Shown here: piece by piece, positions 15,867 to 24,414 of the stretch | Layout: each line of letters starts with the position of its first letter | Position numbering within the stretch: the stretch's first letter is position 1 | Program-made: the position numbers and the translations under genes | Origin: JBLNDG01 sp050261415 | GTDB lineage: Bacteria; Bacillota; Clostridia; Lutisporales; Lutisporaceae | Direction: 5' to 3' | Length of the DNA: 46,206 nt | Assembly: GCA_050261415.1 (NCBI GenBank) | Contig: JBLNDG010000259.1 | Span: 1-46,206, forward strand | Notes under the pieces: generated by a model | Seen by the model: the letters and a program-made list of their open reading frames with translations, nothing else | Database searches by the model: none | Told to the model about the DNA's origin: nothing

Positions 15867-15873
15867 TGATTTT

Positions 15874-17079
15874 TTATAAGTCAAATTCCTTTGCTATTGC
15901 CAATATGGCCTTTTGCTGGTCATCAGGACTTATAACATAAGAAATCTTAATTTCTGAAGTTGTGACTATGCTTACCGGTATATCGTTTTCTGCCAGGAGA
16001 TTGAATACCTTTGCCGCAACACCGGATTGGCTGTTCATGCCAAGACCGACAACTGAAACCTTTGAAATGTTATCATATGCCTCATAGCTGAAAGTAAATA
16101 TTTTCTTTTTGAATTCATTCAGAATTTCAGAAGCCTGATACAAGTCTGTTTTGGGAAGTGTAAAGGAAATATTCACAAGCTTGTTAACCGGAAAGGTCTG
16201 GCTTATCATATCAATATTTATAGCTTTATTGGCAATGCTCTGGAATATATTCGCTATTACCTTTGTATCATGCGGTACGCCGTTCAGTGTTATCATGGCT
16301 TCGTCATTATTTACAGCAAGTCCTGTGATTGCTGATCTTTCCATGGTATTATCCATCTCCTTTATGATAGTGCCCGGTATGTCACCTGTATTAAGTGCCA
16401 CGAGCACAGGGACCCGGTATATTTCTGCAAGCTCAATTGCCCTGGAGTGCATAACACCTGCACCTGAGCTTGCCATTTCAAGCATTTCCTCGTAGCTGAT
16501 AAATTCAAGCTTTCTCGCTCCCGGATAAAGCCTGGGGTCTATAGTATAAACACCATCAACATCCGTATATATTTCGCACTGAGCGTTAAGCTTGGCTGCC
16601 AATGCTACGGCAGTTGTGTCAGAACCGCCTCTGCCGAGAGTGGTTATCTCATTTTCTTCATTTACTCCCTGAAAACCGGCTATTATGACAATTTTTCCGT
16701 CACCCAGCTCTTGAAGTATCTTATCGTCATTTATGTCCATAATCCTTGATTTTGTATGGGCACCTGAGGTTTTTATCTCAATTTGCTGACCGGTAAAGGA
16801 AACTGCTTGTGCTCCCATATTGTTCAGAGCAATAGCCAGAAGCGCAATGGAGACCTGCTCTCCCGTTGACATGAGCATATCAAGCTCACGCCTGTCAGGG
16901 TTCGGTGTTATTGCATATGCCATTTCAAGAAGGTTGTCTGTGGTTTTTCCCATAGCTGATAGTACAACAACCATATCATTACCTTCGGCCTTACATTTCA
17001 ATACTCTTTCAGCAACCTTTTTTATCCTGTCTATATTACCGACGGAGGTACCGCCGTACTTTTGTACTATAATAGGCAC
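15874..17079 (-). CDS. lysC: aspartokinase
   Basis: Aspartokinase phosphorylates aspartate, the first step towards lysine, threonine and methionine. The 401-residue protein opens with VQKYGGTSVGN, the kinase signature, followed by LSAMGKTTDNLL, ITTLGRGGSDTTAVALA and CEIYTDVDGVYTIDPR. The last 140 residues are two ACT domains (AITGLAVNNDEAMITLNGVP; SKVSVVGLGMNSQSGVA), the usual site for feedback inhibition by lysine, alone or with threonine. It is last in the riboswitch-controlled lysine operon, 13 bases after dapH. Confidence 0.95.
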   Translation of the reverse strand: MPIIVQKYGGTSVGNIDRIKKVAERVLKCKAEGNDMVVVLSAMGKTTDNLLEMAYAITPNPDRRELDMLMSTGEQVSIALLAIALNNMGAQAVSFTGQQIEIKTSGAHTKSRIMDINDDKILQELGDGKIVIIAGFQGVNEENEITTLGRGGSDTTAVALAAKLNAQCEIYTDVDGVYTIDPRLYPGARKLEFISYEEMLEMASSGAGVMHSRAIELAEIYRVPVLVALNTGDIPGTIIKEMDNTMERSAITGLAVNNDEAMITLNGVPHDTKVIANIFQSIANKAINIDMISQTFPVNKLVNISFTLPKTDLYQASEILNEFKKKIFTFSYEAYDNISKVSVVGLGMNSQSGVAAKVFNLLAENDIPVSIVTTSEIKISYVISPDDQQKAILAIAKEFDL

Positions 17080-17092
17080 TTGAGTTCACATC

Positions 17093-17809
17093 CTAACCTC
17101 TAAGATCATCTAATATTTTGTTTTTATCACCGGACAAATCCCTGACGCTTTTTATGGGCCTTGCAGGTATCCCTGCAACGACAGTTTCCGGTTCGACATC
17201 CTTTGTTACAACAGAACCTGCTGCTACAACTGCACCTTTTCCTACCCTGACACCTTCAAGTACGACTGCGTTTGCCCCGATCAGCACGTTATCCTCGATT
17301 ATTACCGGATTTGCACTCGGGGGCTCAAGTACACCTGCAAGCACCGAACCGGCACCTATATGGCAGTTGTTCCCGACAGTCGCTCTTGCGCCAAGCACGG
17401 CGTTCATATCTATCATTGTATTTTCCCCGATTTCGCTGCCAATATTTATTACAGCTCCCATCATTACAACTGCATTTTTATGTATTTGCACTTTGTCTCT
17501 TATTATTGCTCCGGGCTCAATCCGTGCATCTACATAACGGGTGTCAAGGAGAGGAATGGCAGAATTCCTTCTGTCGGATTCTATTTCGTATTTGCTGATT
17601 ATATCTTCGTTATCAGAAATAAACTTCTCAACATCCTTATGTTCTCCGAAGAGTATCCAAAAGCTTCCGCTCCCGAAAACTTTTATGCTTCCCGCATCTA
17701 TACCATCCAGATTGCCGTCTATATAAGCCTTTACAGGGGTAGTCTTTTTTGCTTCTTTTATATATGCAGCTATTTTATACGGATCGGTTATGTCTAGCTT
17801 CTGATTCAT
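17093..17809 (-). CDS. dapH: tetrahydrodipicolinate N-acetyltransferase
   Basis: DapH acetylates tetrahydrodipicolinate, which commits this cell to the acetylated branch of diaminopimelate synthesis. The 238-residue protein has an N-terminal domain (KKTTPVKAYIDGNLDGID) and a left-handed beta-helix of hexapeptide repeats (for example INIGSEIGENTMIDMNAVLG, CHIGAGSVLAGVLEPPSA, VRVGKGAVVAAGSVVTKDV). The diagnostic DRRNSAIPLLDTRYVDARIE matches DapH/YkuQ rather than the succinyl enzyme DapD. It overlaps dapB by four bases, so the two are translationally coupled. Confidence 0.93.
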   Translation of the reverse strand: MNQKLDITDPYKIAAYIKEAKKTTPVKAYIDGNLDGIDAGSIKVFGSGSFWILFGEHKDVEKFISDNEDIISKYEIESDRRNSAIPLLDTRYVDARIEPGAIIRDKVQIHKNAVVMMGAVINIGSEIGENTMIDMNAVLGARATVGNNCHIGAGSVLAGVLEPPSANPVIIEDNVLIGANAVVLEGVRVGKGAVVAAGSVVTKDVEPETVVAGIPARPIKSVRDLSGDKNKILDDLRG

Positions 17810-18576
17810 TGTTCCAACTCCTTAAGCATTGATTTCATGTTATAGAGCCCCGCTTTTTTTGATGCTATATACCGGACTGCCCTCAGGGCTCCCCTTCCCA
17901 ACACATCCCTTGAGAGGGCCGAGTGCTTTATCTCCAATACTTCATCCTTGCCGGCAAAGAATATTGTATGTTCTCCAGGTATGGTTCCGCCTCTTATTGC
18001 GGATATTCCAATTTCATTGTGCTTGCGCTTTTCTTTGGTCTTTGACCGGTCAAAGACCAAATCCATTGAATTATCAAGCGCCTTGTTAAGTTCATCGGCA
18101 AGCATTAGTGCCGTCCCGCTCGGAGCATCCTTCTTTTCATTATGGTGCTTTTCCAGTATTTCTATGTCGTAGCTTTCTCCCAGAGCAGAAGCAGCTTTAA
18201 GAGCAAGCTCCAGCAGGACGCTTATCCCGAAGGACATGTTTGCGGACACGAATACGGGAATCTTTAGAGAAGCTTGTCTTAGAACTTCATAATCCGTATC
18301 GGACAGCCCCGTAGTACCTACAACAAGAGCTGTCCCGGATTGTGTGCAGTATCCGGCTACCTCGGGCAGGAATGCGGGGTTTGAAAAATCAAGCACCACA
18401 TCTGCCTTTGTTCCATTAAGCTCGCTGAAGCTTTTGAAAGCCGGATAGGGGTTGTTAATTTTCTCAGGATTTCTTGTAATACCCGCTATAATATTCATAT
18501 CCTCGTATTCCTGGCTTAGTCTGGTAATTGTCTGGCCCATTTTACCATTGCAGCCGCTCATTAGTATTTTAATCAC
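17806..18576 (-). CDS. dapB: 4-hydroxy-tetrahydrodipicolinate reductase
   Basis: DapB reduces 4-hydroxy-tetrahydrodipicolinate using NAD(P)H. The 256-residue protein starts with ILMSGCNGKMGQTI, the dinucleotide-binding loop, and has VLDFSNPAFLPEV, VVGTTGL and the active-site segment EKHHNEKKDAPSGTALML, in which His-His and the Lys of KKDAPSGT are catalytic in the family. Length is normal. It starts five bases after dapA and overlaps dapH by four, within the asd-dapA-dapB-dapH-lysC operon. Confidence 0.96.
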   Translation of the reverse strand: MIKILMSGCNGKMGQTITRLSQEYEDMNIIAGITRNPEKINNPYPAFKSFSELNGTKADVVLDFSNPAFLPEVAGYCTQSGTALVVGTTGLSDTDYEVLRQASLKIPVFVSANMSFGISVLLELALKAASALGESYDIEILEKHHNEKKDAPSGTALMLADELNKALDNSMDLVFDRSKTKEKRKHNEIGISAIRGGTIPGEHTIFFAGKDEVLEIKHSALSRDVLGRGALRAVRYIASKKAGLYNMKSMLKELEQ

Positions 18577-18581
18577 TCAAA

Positions 18582-19469
18582 TTACCCCCTAATTTTGAAA
18601 CCGAAATTCACAAGTTCTTTTTTCAGATATTCAAGGTTCTTGTCAGTCATATCAACAAGCGGGAGCCTGAGTTTCCCTACACTATATCCCAGAAGGTTCA
18701 TTGCAGTCTTTATAGGGATAGGGTTCACTTCACAGAACAATGCATCATTCAAAGGTTTAATGCCGAGCTGAAGCTCCATGGCTTTCTTAATATCACCGTT
18801 CAGATAGCTTATTACCATATCATGCATTTCTTTGGGCGCGATATTGGCAACTACAGAAATAACTCCAATTCCCCCAACTGATAGAAGCGGTACTACCTGG
18901 TCGTCATTGCCGGAATACATACAGAAGTTATCATCACAGAACCTGCCTATTTCCACTACCTGACTTATGTTTCCGCTGGCTTCTTTAACACCTGCAATAT
19001 TCTTGTGCTGCGAAAGAATTCTCAATGTATCGGGATTTATGTTCAAGCCTGTTCTGCCGGGTACGTTATATATAATGACCGGTATGTTGATTGCATCAGC
19101 TATAGCAGTATAATGGGCAATAAGGCCTTTTTGTGTTGTTTTGTTGTAATAGGGTGTAACACACAGCACACCGCTGCATCCGATGCTTTCCGCGTATTGT
19201 GAAAGCTCAATGGAATGTTGGGTGCTATTGCTTCCTGTTCCTGCTATCACTGGAATCCTTCCGGCTATTTTATCAACGGTATATTTATATGCTGCTTTCT
19301 TTTCTTCATCGCTCATTGTTGAAGCTTCGCCTGTAGTTCCGCATATTATAATTGCATCAGTACCTTGATCTACATGCCATTCAAGCAGTTCGCCGAGTTT
19401 GGGAAAGTCTGCTCCGTTCTCATTGAATGGTGTAATTATTGCGACCCCGGATCCTTTGAATAGAGCCAT
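18582..19469 (-). CDS. dapA: 4-hydroxy-tetrahydrodipicolinate synthase
   Basis: DapA condenses pyruvate with aspartate semialdehyde. It is a class I aldolase of 295 residues. GTTGEAS (44-50), YNVPGRTG with the catalytic Tyr at about 134, and the Schiff-base Lys162 in GVKEASGN are all present. YSGNDD and GGIGVISVVANIAP are typical of the family. A GGAGGA ribosome binding site precedes the ATG. It is the second gene of the lysine operon, 59 bases downstream of asd. Confidence 0.96.
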   Translation of the reverse strand: MALFKGSGVAIITPFNENGADFPKLGELLEWHVDQGTDAIIICGTTGEASTMSDEEKKAAYKYTVDKIAGRIPVIAGTGSNSTQHSIELSQYAESIGCSGVLCVTPYYNKTTQKGLIAHYTAIADAINIPVIIYNVPGRTGLNINPDTLRILSQHKNIAGVKEASGNISQVVEIGRFCDDNFCMYSGNDDQVVPLLSVGGIGVISVVANIAPKEMHDMVISYLNGDIKKAMELQLGIKPLNDALFCEVNPIPIKTAMNLLGYSVGKLRLPLVDMTDKNLEYLKKELVNFGFKIRG

Positions 19470-19528
19470 AGTTCATCCTCCTTTTCATATTTTTGAATAT
19501 ATGATTGCCTAAAAAACTGACACAGTTG

Positions 19529-20524
19529 TTACAGCATTTGCTTTATAAGTACTTCTGCTATCTGGACCGCATTGGTTGCGGCTCCCTTTCTGAGATTATC
19601 CGCAACAACCCACATGTTTACTCCGTGATCTATCGAATAATCCCTTCTTATTCTTCCTACGAATACTTCATCCCTACCTTCTGCGTTGATTGCGAGAGGA
19701 TATAGGTTGCTGGAAGGTTCATCCTGTACTACTATGCCGGGGCTGTTCTTCAGAAGTTCTCTCAGTCCGTTGATTTCAAAATCGTTTTTAAGCTCCACAT
19801 TTACTGACTCGGAGTGTCCATGGTATACTGGCACTCTTACAGTAGTGGCTGTTATCTTTAGTGATTTGTCGCCCATTATTTTTTGTGTTTCGTTTATCAT
19901 TTTCATTTCTTCCTTGGTATATCCGTTTTCAAGGAATACATCTATATGGGGCAGACAATTATTTGCTATTGGGTGCGGGTACGCTTTAGGAGGCTTGCCT
20001 GACAAACCTTCTTTCAGGTCAGTTACACCTTTGACTCCTGTGCCGGAAACTGCCTGGTAAGTGGAGTAAACGATCCTTTTTATTCCGTATTTGTCGTACA
20101 GGGGTTTTAGGGCAACTACCGCCTGTATTGTAGAACAATTCGGGTTGGCAATTATGCCTTTGTGCTGCTTTATATCCTGTGGATTTACCTCAGGTACAAC
20201 CAGCGGGACATTTTCATCCATGCGGAAGGCACTGCTGTTGTCTATTACTACTACTCCTTTAGAAGCGGCAATAGGCGAATACTTGAGACTGGTACCTGCT
20301 CCGGCTGAAAAGAGGGCAATGTCTATATGCCTGTCAAAGGAGCTTTCTGTAAGCTCTTCTACAACATACTCTTCTCCATTGTAAACAATTTTGCTGCCTG
20401 CAGATTTTGAACTTGCAAAGGCGTAAAAGTTATTTATGGGGAACTGTTTCTCCTCCAATACCTTAAGAAACATTCTTCCCACCATACCGGTAGCTCCAAC
20501 AACTGCAACATCGTACTTCTTCAA
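19529..20524 (-). CDS. asd: aspartate-semialdehyde dehydrogenase
   Basis: Asd reduces aspartyl phosphate to aspartate semialdehyde. The 331-residue protein opens with VAVVGATGMVGRMFLKVLEE, the NADP-binding loop. The catalytic Cys130 lies in NPNCSTIQ, and VPVYHGHSESVNVE holds the family histidines. It is the first gene of the operon and starts about 80 bases after the riboswitch terminator, with an AAGGAGGTTT ribosome binding site. Its place under lysine control ties the common aspartate pathway to lysine supply. Confidence 0.95.
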   Translation of the reverse strand: MKKYDVAVVGATGMVGRMFLKVLEEKQFPINNFYAFASSKSAGSKIVYNGEEYVVEELTESSFDRHIDIALFSAGAGTSLKYSPIAASKGVVVIDNSSAFRMDENVPLVVPEVNPQDIKQHKGIIANPNCSTIQAVVALKPLYDKYGIKRIVYSTYQAVSGTGVKGVTDLKEGLSGKPPKAYPHPIANNCLPHIDVFLENGYTKEEMKMINETQKIMGDKSLKITATTVRVPVYHGHSESVNVELKNDFEINGLRELLKNSPGIVVQDEPSSNLYPLAINAEGRDEVFVGRIRRDYSIDHGVNMWVVADNLRKGAATNAVQIAEVLIKQML

Positions 20525-20600
20525 ATTAGAAACCTCCTTTTAATATACGTACAGCTTGATCTGACATCTAAATTATACCATTTATACGTAATAATCCTGA

Positions 20601-20639
20601 TATAAATAAAAATGCCAGCGTTGAATTTCAAGCTGACAT
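20601..20639 (-). terminator. terminator of the lysine riboswitch
   Basis: On the minus strand ATGTCAGC pairs with GCTGGCAT (one G-U), with an extra TTGAA/TTCAA pairing inside, followed by TTTTATTT. It sits between the aptamer and asd, so lysine binding would be expected to favour this terminator and shut off the operon. Confidence 0.85.
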
Positions 20640-20687
20640 GAAATAATATATTTATTCAGAGCAAAGCTGAACAAACACACCCATTCA

Positions 20688-20903
20688 TGTATAGCTCTCC
20701 ATCGGCGGCTATGTGTTTTTGCCGCTTCGATGACAGTCCGGCCGCTATTAGCGACAGGACCAGGTCGGAATTTAGTGGCATTGCTCCGCCTTCGGCGCTT
20801 TTACCTTTCTGGATAATTTATTGCCACAACTCAGGATTGCCGAATATGTACGGCTGTTACCTGCATACCCATACTATTTAAAAGCGCGCCTCTATATCTA
20901 GAA
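20688..20903 (-). promoter_or_regulatory. lysine riboswitch (L box)
   Basis: The minus strand carries the aptamer landmarks in order: ATAGAGGCGCG followed by an AGTA turn, AAGCGCCGAAGG in the core, CCGGACTGTCATC, and the closing GATGGAGAGCTAT. TATAG and CTATA close stem P1. Length (about 215 bases) is normal. It is followed by a terminator and then asd, so it controls asd-dapA-dapB-dapH-lysC by transcription attenuation. Confidence 0.92.
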
Positions 20904-20929
20904 TAAGAACTTAAATAAATTTAAAAACA

Positions 20930-20958
20930 ATATTATCACAAGGAATTGTATATGTCAA
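20930..20958 (-). promoter_or_regulatory. promoter of the lysine operon
   Basis: On the minus strand a perfect -35 TTGACA (20958-20953) is followed after 17 bases by TAATAT (20935-20930); a GATAAT with TGT before it overlaps this at a 15-base spacing. Transcription would start about 20 bases before the riboswitch. Between here and the next gene at 21225 I see only AT-rich sequence and a small AGGAGT-ATA-ACTCCT hairpin (21066-21080). Confidence 0.75.
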
Positions 20959-21224
20959 CAGAACAATGTACAAAATATGCAAATGGAATAATACACCAGC
21001 ATGAAAGGATTATAATGGTTCCTATATGGAATTATGCAGCATGAATTAAGGAAACATGCCATAAAAGGAGTATAACTCCTGAAAACAGCGCTCTTTTAAT
21101 GATTGTGCATAAAAACAAAACCAGATGCAATAATACCCATTTGTAAATAAATGCTATATAATATAGAATATTATACAGGAGAAAAAATTGTTACATCAAA
21201 AAGCAACAAATGTGAGGTGTTATT

Positions 21225-22382
21225 TTGATCACAATCGACAATAATATAAAAAAGCTTAAAAATGAAGTAATTGATATTAGAAGGCATCTGCACAGAACAC
21301 CTGAACCAGGGCTTTTGGAGCATGAGACTACCAGGTTTATAATCGATTATCTGATTAATCTTGGAATACAATGTGAAATTGCTGCCACAGGTACAGGAGT
21401 AATTGGTTTTGTTAAAGGCAGCCGTGGTGATAAGACAGTTGCATTCAGGGCAGATATTGATGCACTTTCAGTTGAGGAACAGACAGAAGTATCATATAAA
21501 TCTGAGAGAAAAGGGTACATGCATGCATGCGGACATGACGGGCATACCTCAATTTTGCTTGGTTTTGCAAAGTTTTTAAGTCAATTGGGCAATAAGCTGG
21601 AAAATAACGTGGTATTGATTTTTCAGCCGGCAGAGGAAGGCCCCGGAGGCGCAGAGACTATAGTAAATTCAGGTATACTGGACAAGTACAAGGTGGATTG
21701 CATTTTTGGCCTGCATATTTTTCCGGATATCCCAGAAGGCAAGATAGGCTGCAGACCGGGTGCAATGATGGCCCAGACAGGAGAATTTGACATAAGGATA
21801 ATAGGCAGGGATTGCCATGGAGCAATGCCTCATAAAGGCAATGATGCAATGGTTGCAGCAGCAAGCATGGTACTTTCGCTGAATACCATCGTAAGCAGAA
21901 ATGTTGATCCTCTTGAACCTGCGGTTGTGACTGTAGGAAGGATGCAGAGCGGTGAAAGAAGAAATATAATCGCCGGAGATGCCGTACTGGAGGGCACTAT
22001 GAGAGCCTTCAACGATGCCACCTATAACAGGATAAGAGGCAGGGTCATCAATATAATGAATTCGGTTGCCGAAGCTTATGAATGCAAGACAGAATACGAA
22101 ATAAGGGATATGTACCCTGCGGTGAATAATGATGAGGGATTATTTAAGAAGCTTACACAGGCAGTAGATGAAAACGATTTGATTCTATTAAGCCCGCAGA
22201 CCATATCAGAGGATTACTCCTACTACCAGAAGAAGATACCGGGACTTTTTGTTATGCTGGGCAGCAGGAATGAAAATTTGGGATTTGTGTACCCGTTGCA
22301 CAGCAATAAGTTCAATTTTAACGAGGAAATATTGCTTTCCGGGATACAGTTGTTTTATAATTTACTTAATGAATGCAGGTAA
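21225..22382 (+). CDS. M20-family amidohydrolase (HipO/YkuR type)
   Basis: A di-metal amidohydrolase of 385 residues. It has RRHLHRTPEPG, FRADIDALSVEEQT, HACGHDGHTSILLG (metal Cys/His residues), QPAEEGPGGA, and HSNKFNFNEE near the end. This is the M20D group, which includes hippurate hydrolase, aminoacylases and N-acetyl-diaminopimelate deacetylase. Next to a DapH-type lysine operon, deacetylation of N-acetyl-LL-diaminopimelate is an attractive role, but similarity alone does not separate it from a general aminoacylase. The start is TTG, with GAGGTG five bases ahead. It is divergent from the operon, so it is not under the riboswitch. Confidence 0.8.
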   Translation: MITIDNNIKKLKNEVIDIRRHLHRTPEPGLLEHETTRFIIDYLINLGIQCEIAATGTGVIGFVKGSRGDKTVAFRADIDALSVEEQTEVSYKSERKGYMHACGHDGHTSILLGFAKFLSQLGNKLENNVVLIFQPAEEGPGGAETIVNSGILDKYKVDCIFGLHIFPDIPEGKIGCRPGAMMAQTGEFDIRIIGRDCHGAMPHKGNDAMVAAASMVLSLNTIVSRNVDPLEPAVVTVGRMQSGERRNIIAGDAVLEGTMRAFNDATYNRIRGRVINIMNSVAEAYECKTEYEIRDMYPAVNNDEGLFKKLTQAVDENDLILLSPQTISEDYSYYQKKIPGLFVMLGSRNENLGFVYPLHSNKFNFNEEILLSGIQLFYNLLNECR

Positions 22383-22486
22383 TGCGAATATTTCCTACCT
22401 TAGTTTTGTTTAAGTTATATATGTTGAAACCAGTATTTCAATGGAAGCCTATACGCAGGATAAAAACTTATAACAGGGGTGAAGGT

Positions 22487-23794
22487 ATGAATATAAGAAA
22501 GAAATCGTTGTTCTTAGTGTTTTTGGTGCTTTTGTTGTGTTTTTCCGTAGTGTATGGGGATAACACCGAATCCGGCTGGAAGGGTTATGGCTTGTATAGG
22601 CTGACAGATTCCAAGACAAGTGTTTTAGATGAGTCTGATACTGTTACTGTAGCAGGTAACCAGGTTACAGCTGTATATGAATATACAATCAAAAATGATT
22701 CAACCGACGAGAATGTCGTTAACTTCGGTTATCCTGACAATGGTATATATGAGTTCAGCGTACATGATGGGAGTAAGTATATAAAATATAAATCCAGGGG
22801 AATGGACTACCTGAAAAACAACTACAGGGTAGAAAACCTTAAAACCACTGTAGACAGATGGTTTTTGTTCAGCATGGTCTTTGAACCCGGGCAATCAAGG
22901 CATATAAAAGTAACGATTAAAGCGGAAATAAAAAAAGCCGGTAATGATACATACAGTTTGAATATTTTCAAGGATAGAGGATATCCGTATGCGATACTCG
23001 GCGGTAAAGTAAACTATAGACTGAGTATTGCCGATTTTAAACCCTATGATATCGTAAGCCTTGAAGGAGTTAAGCCTGAGCAAATCACCGACAAGGGAGA
23101 GATCAACCTATCTTACAGCGGGAGCTATGGGTCCGGTGCGGTGATAGGCTACCAGCCTGTAGACAAGATGGCTATTGACAAACTGGCAGCCAGCTCCTAT
23201 AAAAAACCCAAGGCTATCAGCAAGGCATTTCTGGATAAAAAATATAATGACGCTATAACATACTGTAATGAATATATCAATGCTCCGAGTGACAAAAATC
23301 TGAGCACCGAACAGGTTAAGTTCATAAAGGCAGAGAGCTTGCGTTTGTCAGGCAGGGGGGATGAATACCTTCAGGCATTGGGAGAGATTGATGTACAAAA
23401 GCTTTATCCTGGCAGGATAAGGTATAAGATTGCTGTAGATAAACTGGGATTATATGACTCCCGGAATAATAAAGATGAGATGAACAAGCTGCTTGCGGAG
23501 CTGATTCCTGAAACAAAGAGCAGTTATCCATACATGTTTTACTGGCTGAGCTCCAAGGGCTATAATGTTGAAGAGGCCCAAAACAATGCAGACATTTTGA
23601 CCCACAGCGACAAGCTGGGCGAATTGGGCAAAAAGGCCAGCATGAACATACCCGGTATGGTATTGGGGCTCTTTGCTTCCATGAGAAAAAGCTGGATAAC
23701 ATATATTATTATCGGATTTATCCTGGGATTCCTGACAGGGAGAATAACAAAAAGGAACAAAAAGAAAAAGTCGGTGTACATGTTCAGAAATTAG
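22487..23794 (+). CDS. exported membrane-anchored protein of unknown function
   Basis: The chosen ATG follows GGGGTGAAGGT and gives about 435 residues. Residues 8-24 form a signal peptide (LFLVFLVLLLCFSVVYG). The exported part starts with a beta-rich domain (about 25-240) containing VTAVYEYTIKNDSTDENVVNF. It continues with a helical region that may be TPR-like (KYNDAITYCNEYINAP; FIKAESLRLSGRGDEYLQAL). A C-terminal transmembrane helix (WITYIIIGFILGFLTG) and a very basic tail keep the C-terminus inside. I do not recognise the family. The gene is followed 78 bases later by a spore-protein gene, which hints at, but does not prove, a sporulation role. Confidence 0.6.
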   Translation: MNIRKKSLFLVFLVLLLCFSVVYGDNTESGWKGYGLYRLTDSKTSVLDESDTVTVAGNQVTAVYEYTIKNDSTDENVVNFGYPDNGIYEFSVHDGSKYIKYKSRGMDYLKNNYRVENLKTTVDRWFLFSMVFEPGQSRHIKVTIKAEIKKAGNDTYSLNIFKDRGYPYAILGGKVNYRLSIADFKPYDIVSLEGVKPEQITDKGEINLSYSGSYGSGAVIGYQPVDKMAIDKLAASSYKKPKAISKAFLDKKYNDAITYCNEYINAPSDKNLSTEQVKFIKAESLRLSGRGDEYLQALGEIDVQKLYPGRIRYKIAVDKLGLYDSRNNKDEMNKLLAELIPETKSSYPYMFYWLSSKGYNVEEAQNNADILTHSDKLGELGKKASMNIPGMVLGLFASMRKSWITYIIIGFILGFLTGRITKRNKKKKSVYMFRN

Positions 23795-23872
23795 GAAACC
23801 GGCATGATGATTTTGCAATTATTGTATAAAAGAGGGAAAAGGCCGCATAATATTGCTGTAAGGAGTGATGTT

Positions 23873-24094
23873 ATGAAGGCAAATAAGGGTAATAAGAAGA
23901 AAAAGGAAATAACCCCTCAGGATATTATGAAATATGAAATAGCTATGGAATTGGGTCTGGGTGAAAAACTTTCGCGGGTAGGCTGGGGTGGACTTACAGC
24001 TTCCGAGACCGGAAGGATTGGAGGCATAATCACAAGGAAAAAGAGGGATATGTCTTTGAACGGCACCGTTCCCAAGAAGCAGGTTTCTGAATAA
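23873..24094 (+). CDS. alpha/beta-type small acid-soluble spore protein
   Basis: SASPs coat and protect DNA in dormant spores. After a lysine-rich start the 73-residue product reads MKYEIAMELGLGEKL, then GWGGLTASETGRIGG, the paired motifs of the alpha/beta family; the Glu-Leu-Gly context near the first motif also resembles the germination-protease site. The ATG follows AGGAG by seven bases; an upstream in-frame ATG has no such site. An intrinsic terminator follows 16 bases after the stop. Expression is expected late in the forespore, but I did not identify a sigma-G promoter. Confidence 0.9.
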   Translation: MKANKGNKKKKEITPQDIMKYEIAMELGLGEKLSRVGWGGLTASETGRIGGIITRKKRDMSLNGTVPKKQVSE

Positions 24095-24110
24095 ATATAT
24101 TTCAAATTGT

Positions 24111-24136
24111 AAAGCCGCCTATGCGGCTTTTATATA
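24111..24136 (+). terminator. intrinsic terminator after the SASP gene
   Basis: AAAGCCGC (24111-24118) pairs with GCGGCTTT (24123-24130) with a 4-base loop, running into TTTATAT. Confidence 0.85.
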
Positions 24137-24141
24137 TGATT

Positions 24142-24332
24142 CGGAGCAGGGAACGAATAACACTGAAGACACTGAAACCCACCGAATACACGGCTGAAAA
24201 AGTATATTCCTATATTGATAATTATCGAAAATCAAGTAAGTATCATAATTCACTAATATTACGAAAATAAATATAAAAACTAACTGTGTGGTTCCGTGAA
24301 AAATCCGTGTGTTCCGTGTTACCCGTTCTCCG
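24142..24332. repeat. fold-back intergenic repeat, copy B
   Basis: The element is bounded by CGGAG (24142-24146) and CTCCG (24328-24332). Its left end shares GCAGGGAACGAATAACACTG, then AAGACACTGAAA and GAATACACGGC, with the element at 11538. Its right end has GTGTGGTTCCGTGAA and TCCGTGTGTTCCGTGTTA, approximately the reverse complement of the left end. It is longer than copy A because of about 70 extra AT-rich bases in the middle. It fills most of the gap between the SASP and sirtuin genes. Confidence 0.7.
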
Positions 24333-24414
24333 TTTTCAGCTAAGCATCATATGTTTAGTGCAGATCATATCGAATTAAGATGAATTTATAAAGTATAATC
24401 GAGGGGGGATTAGA

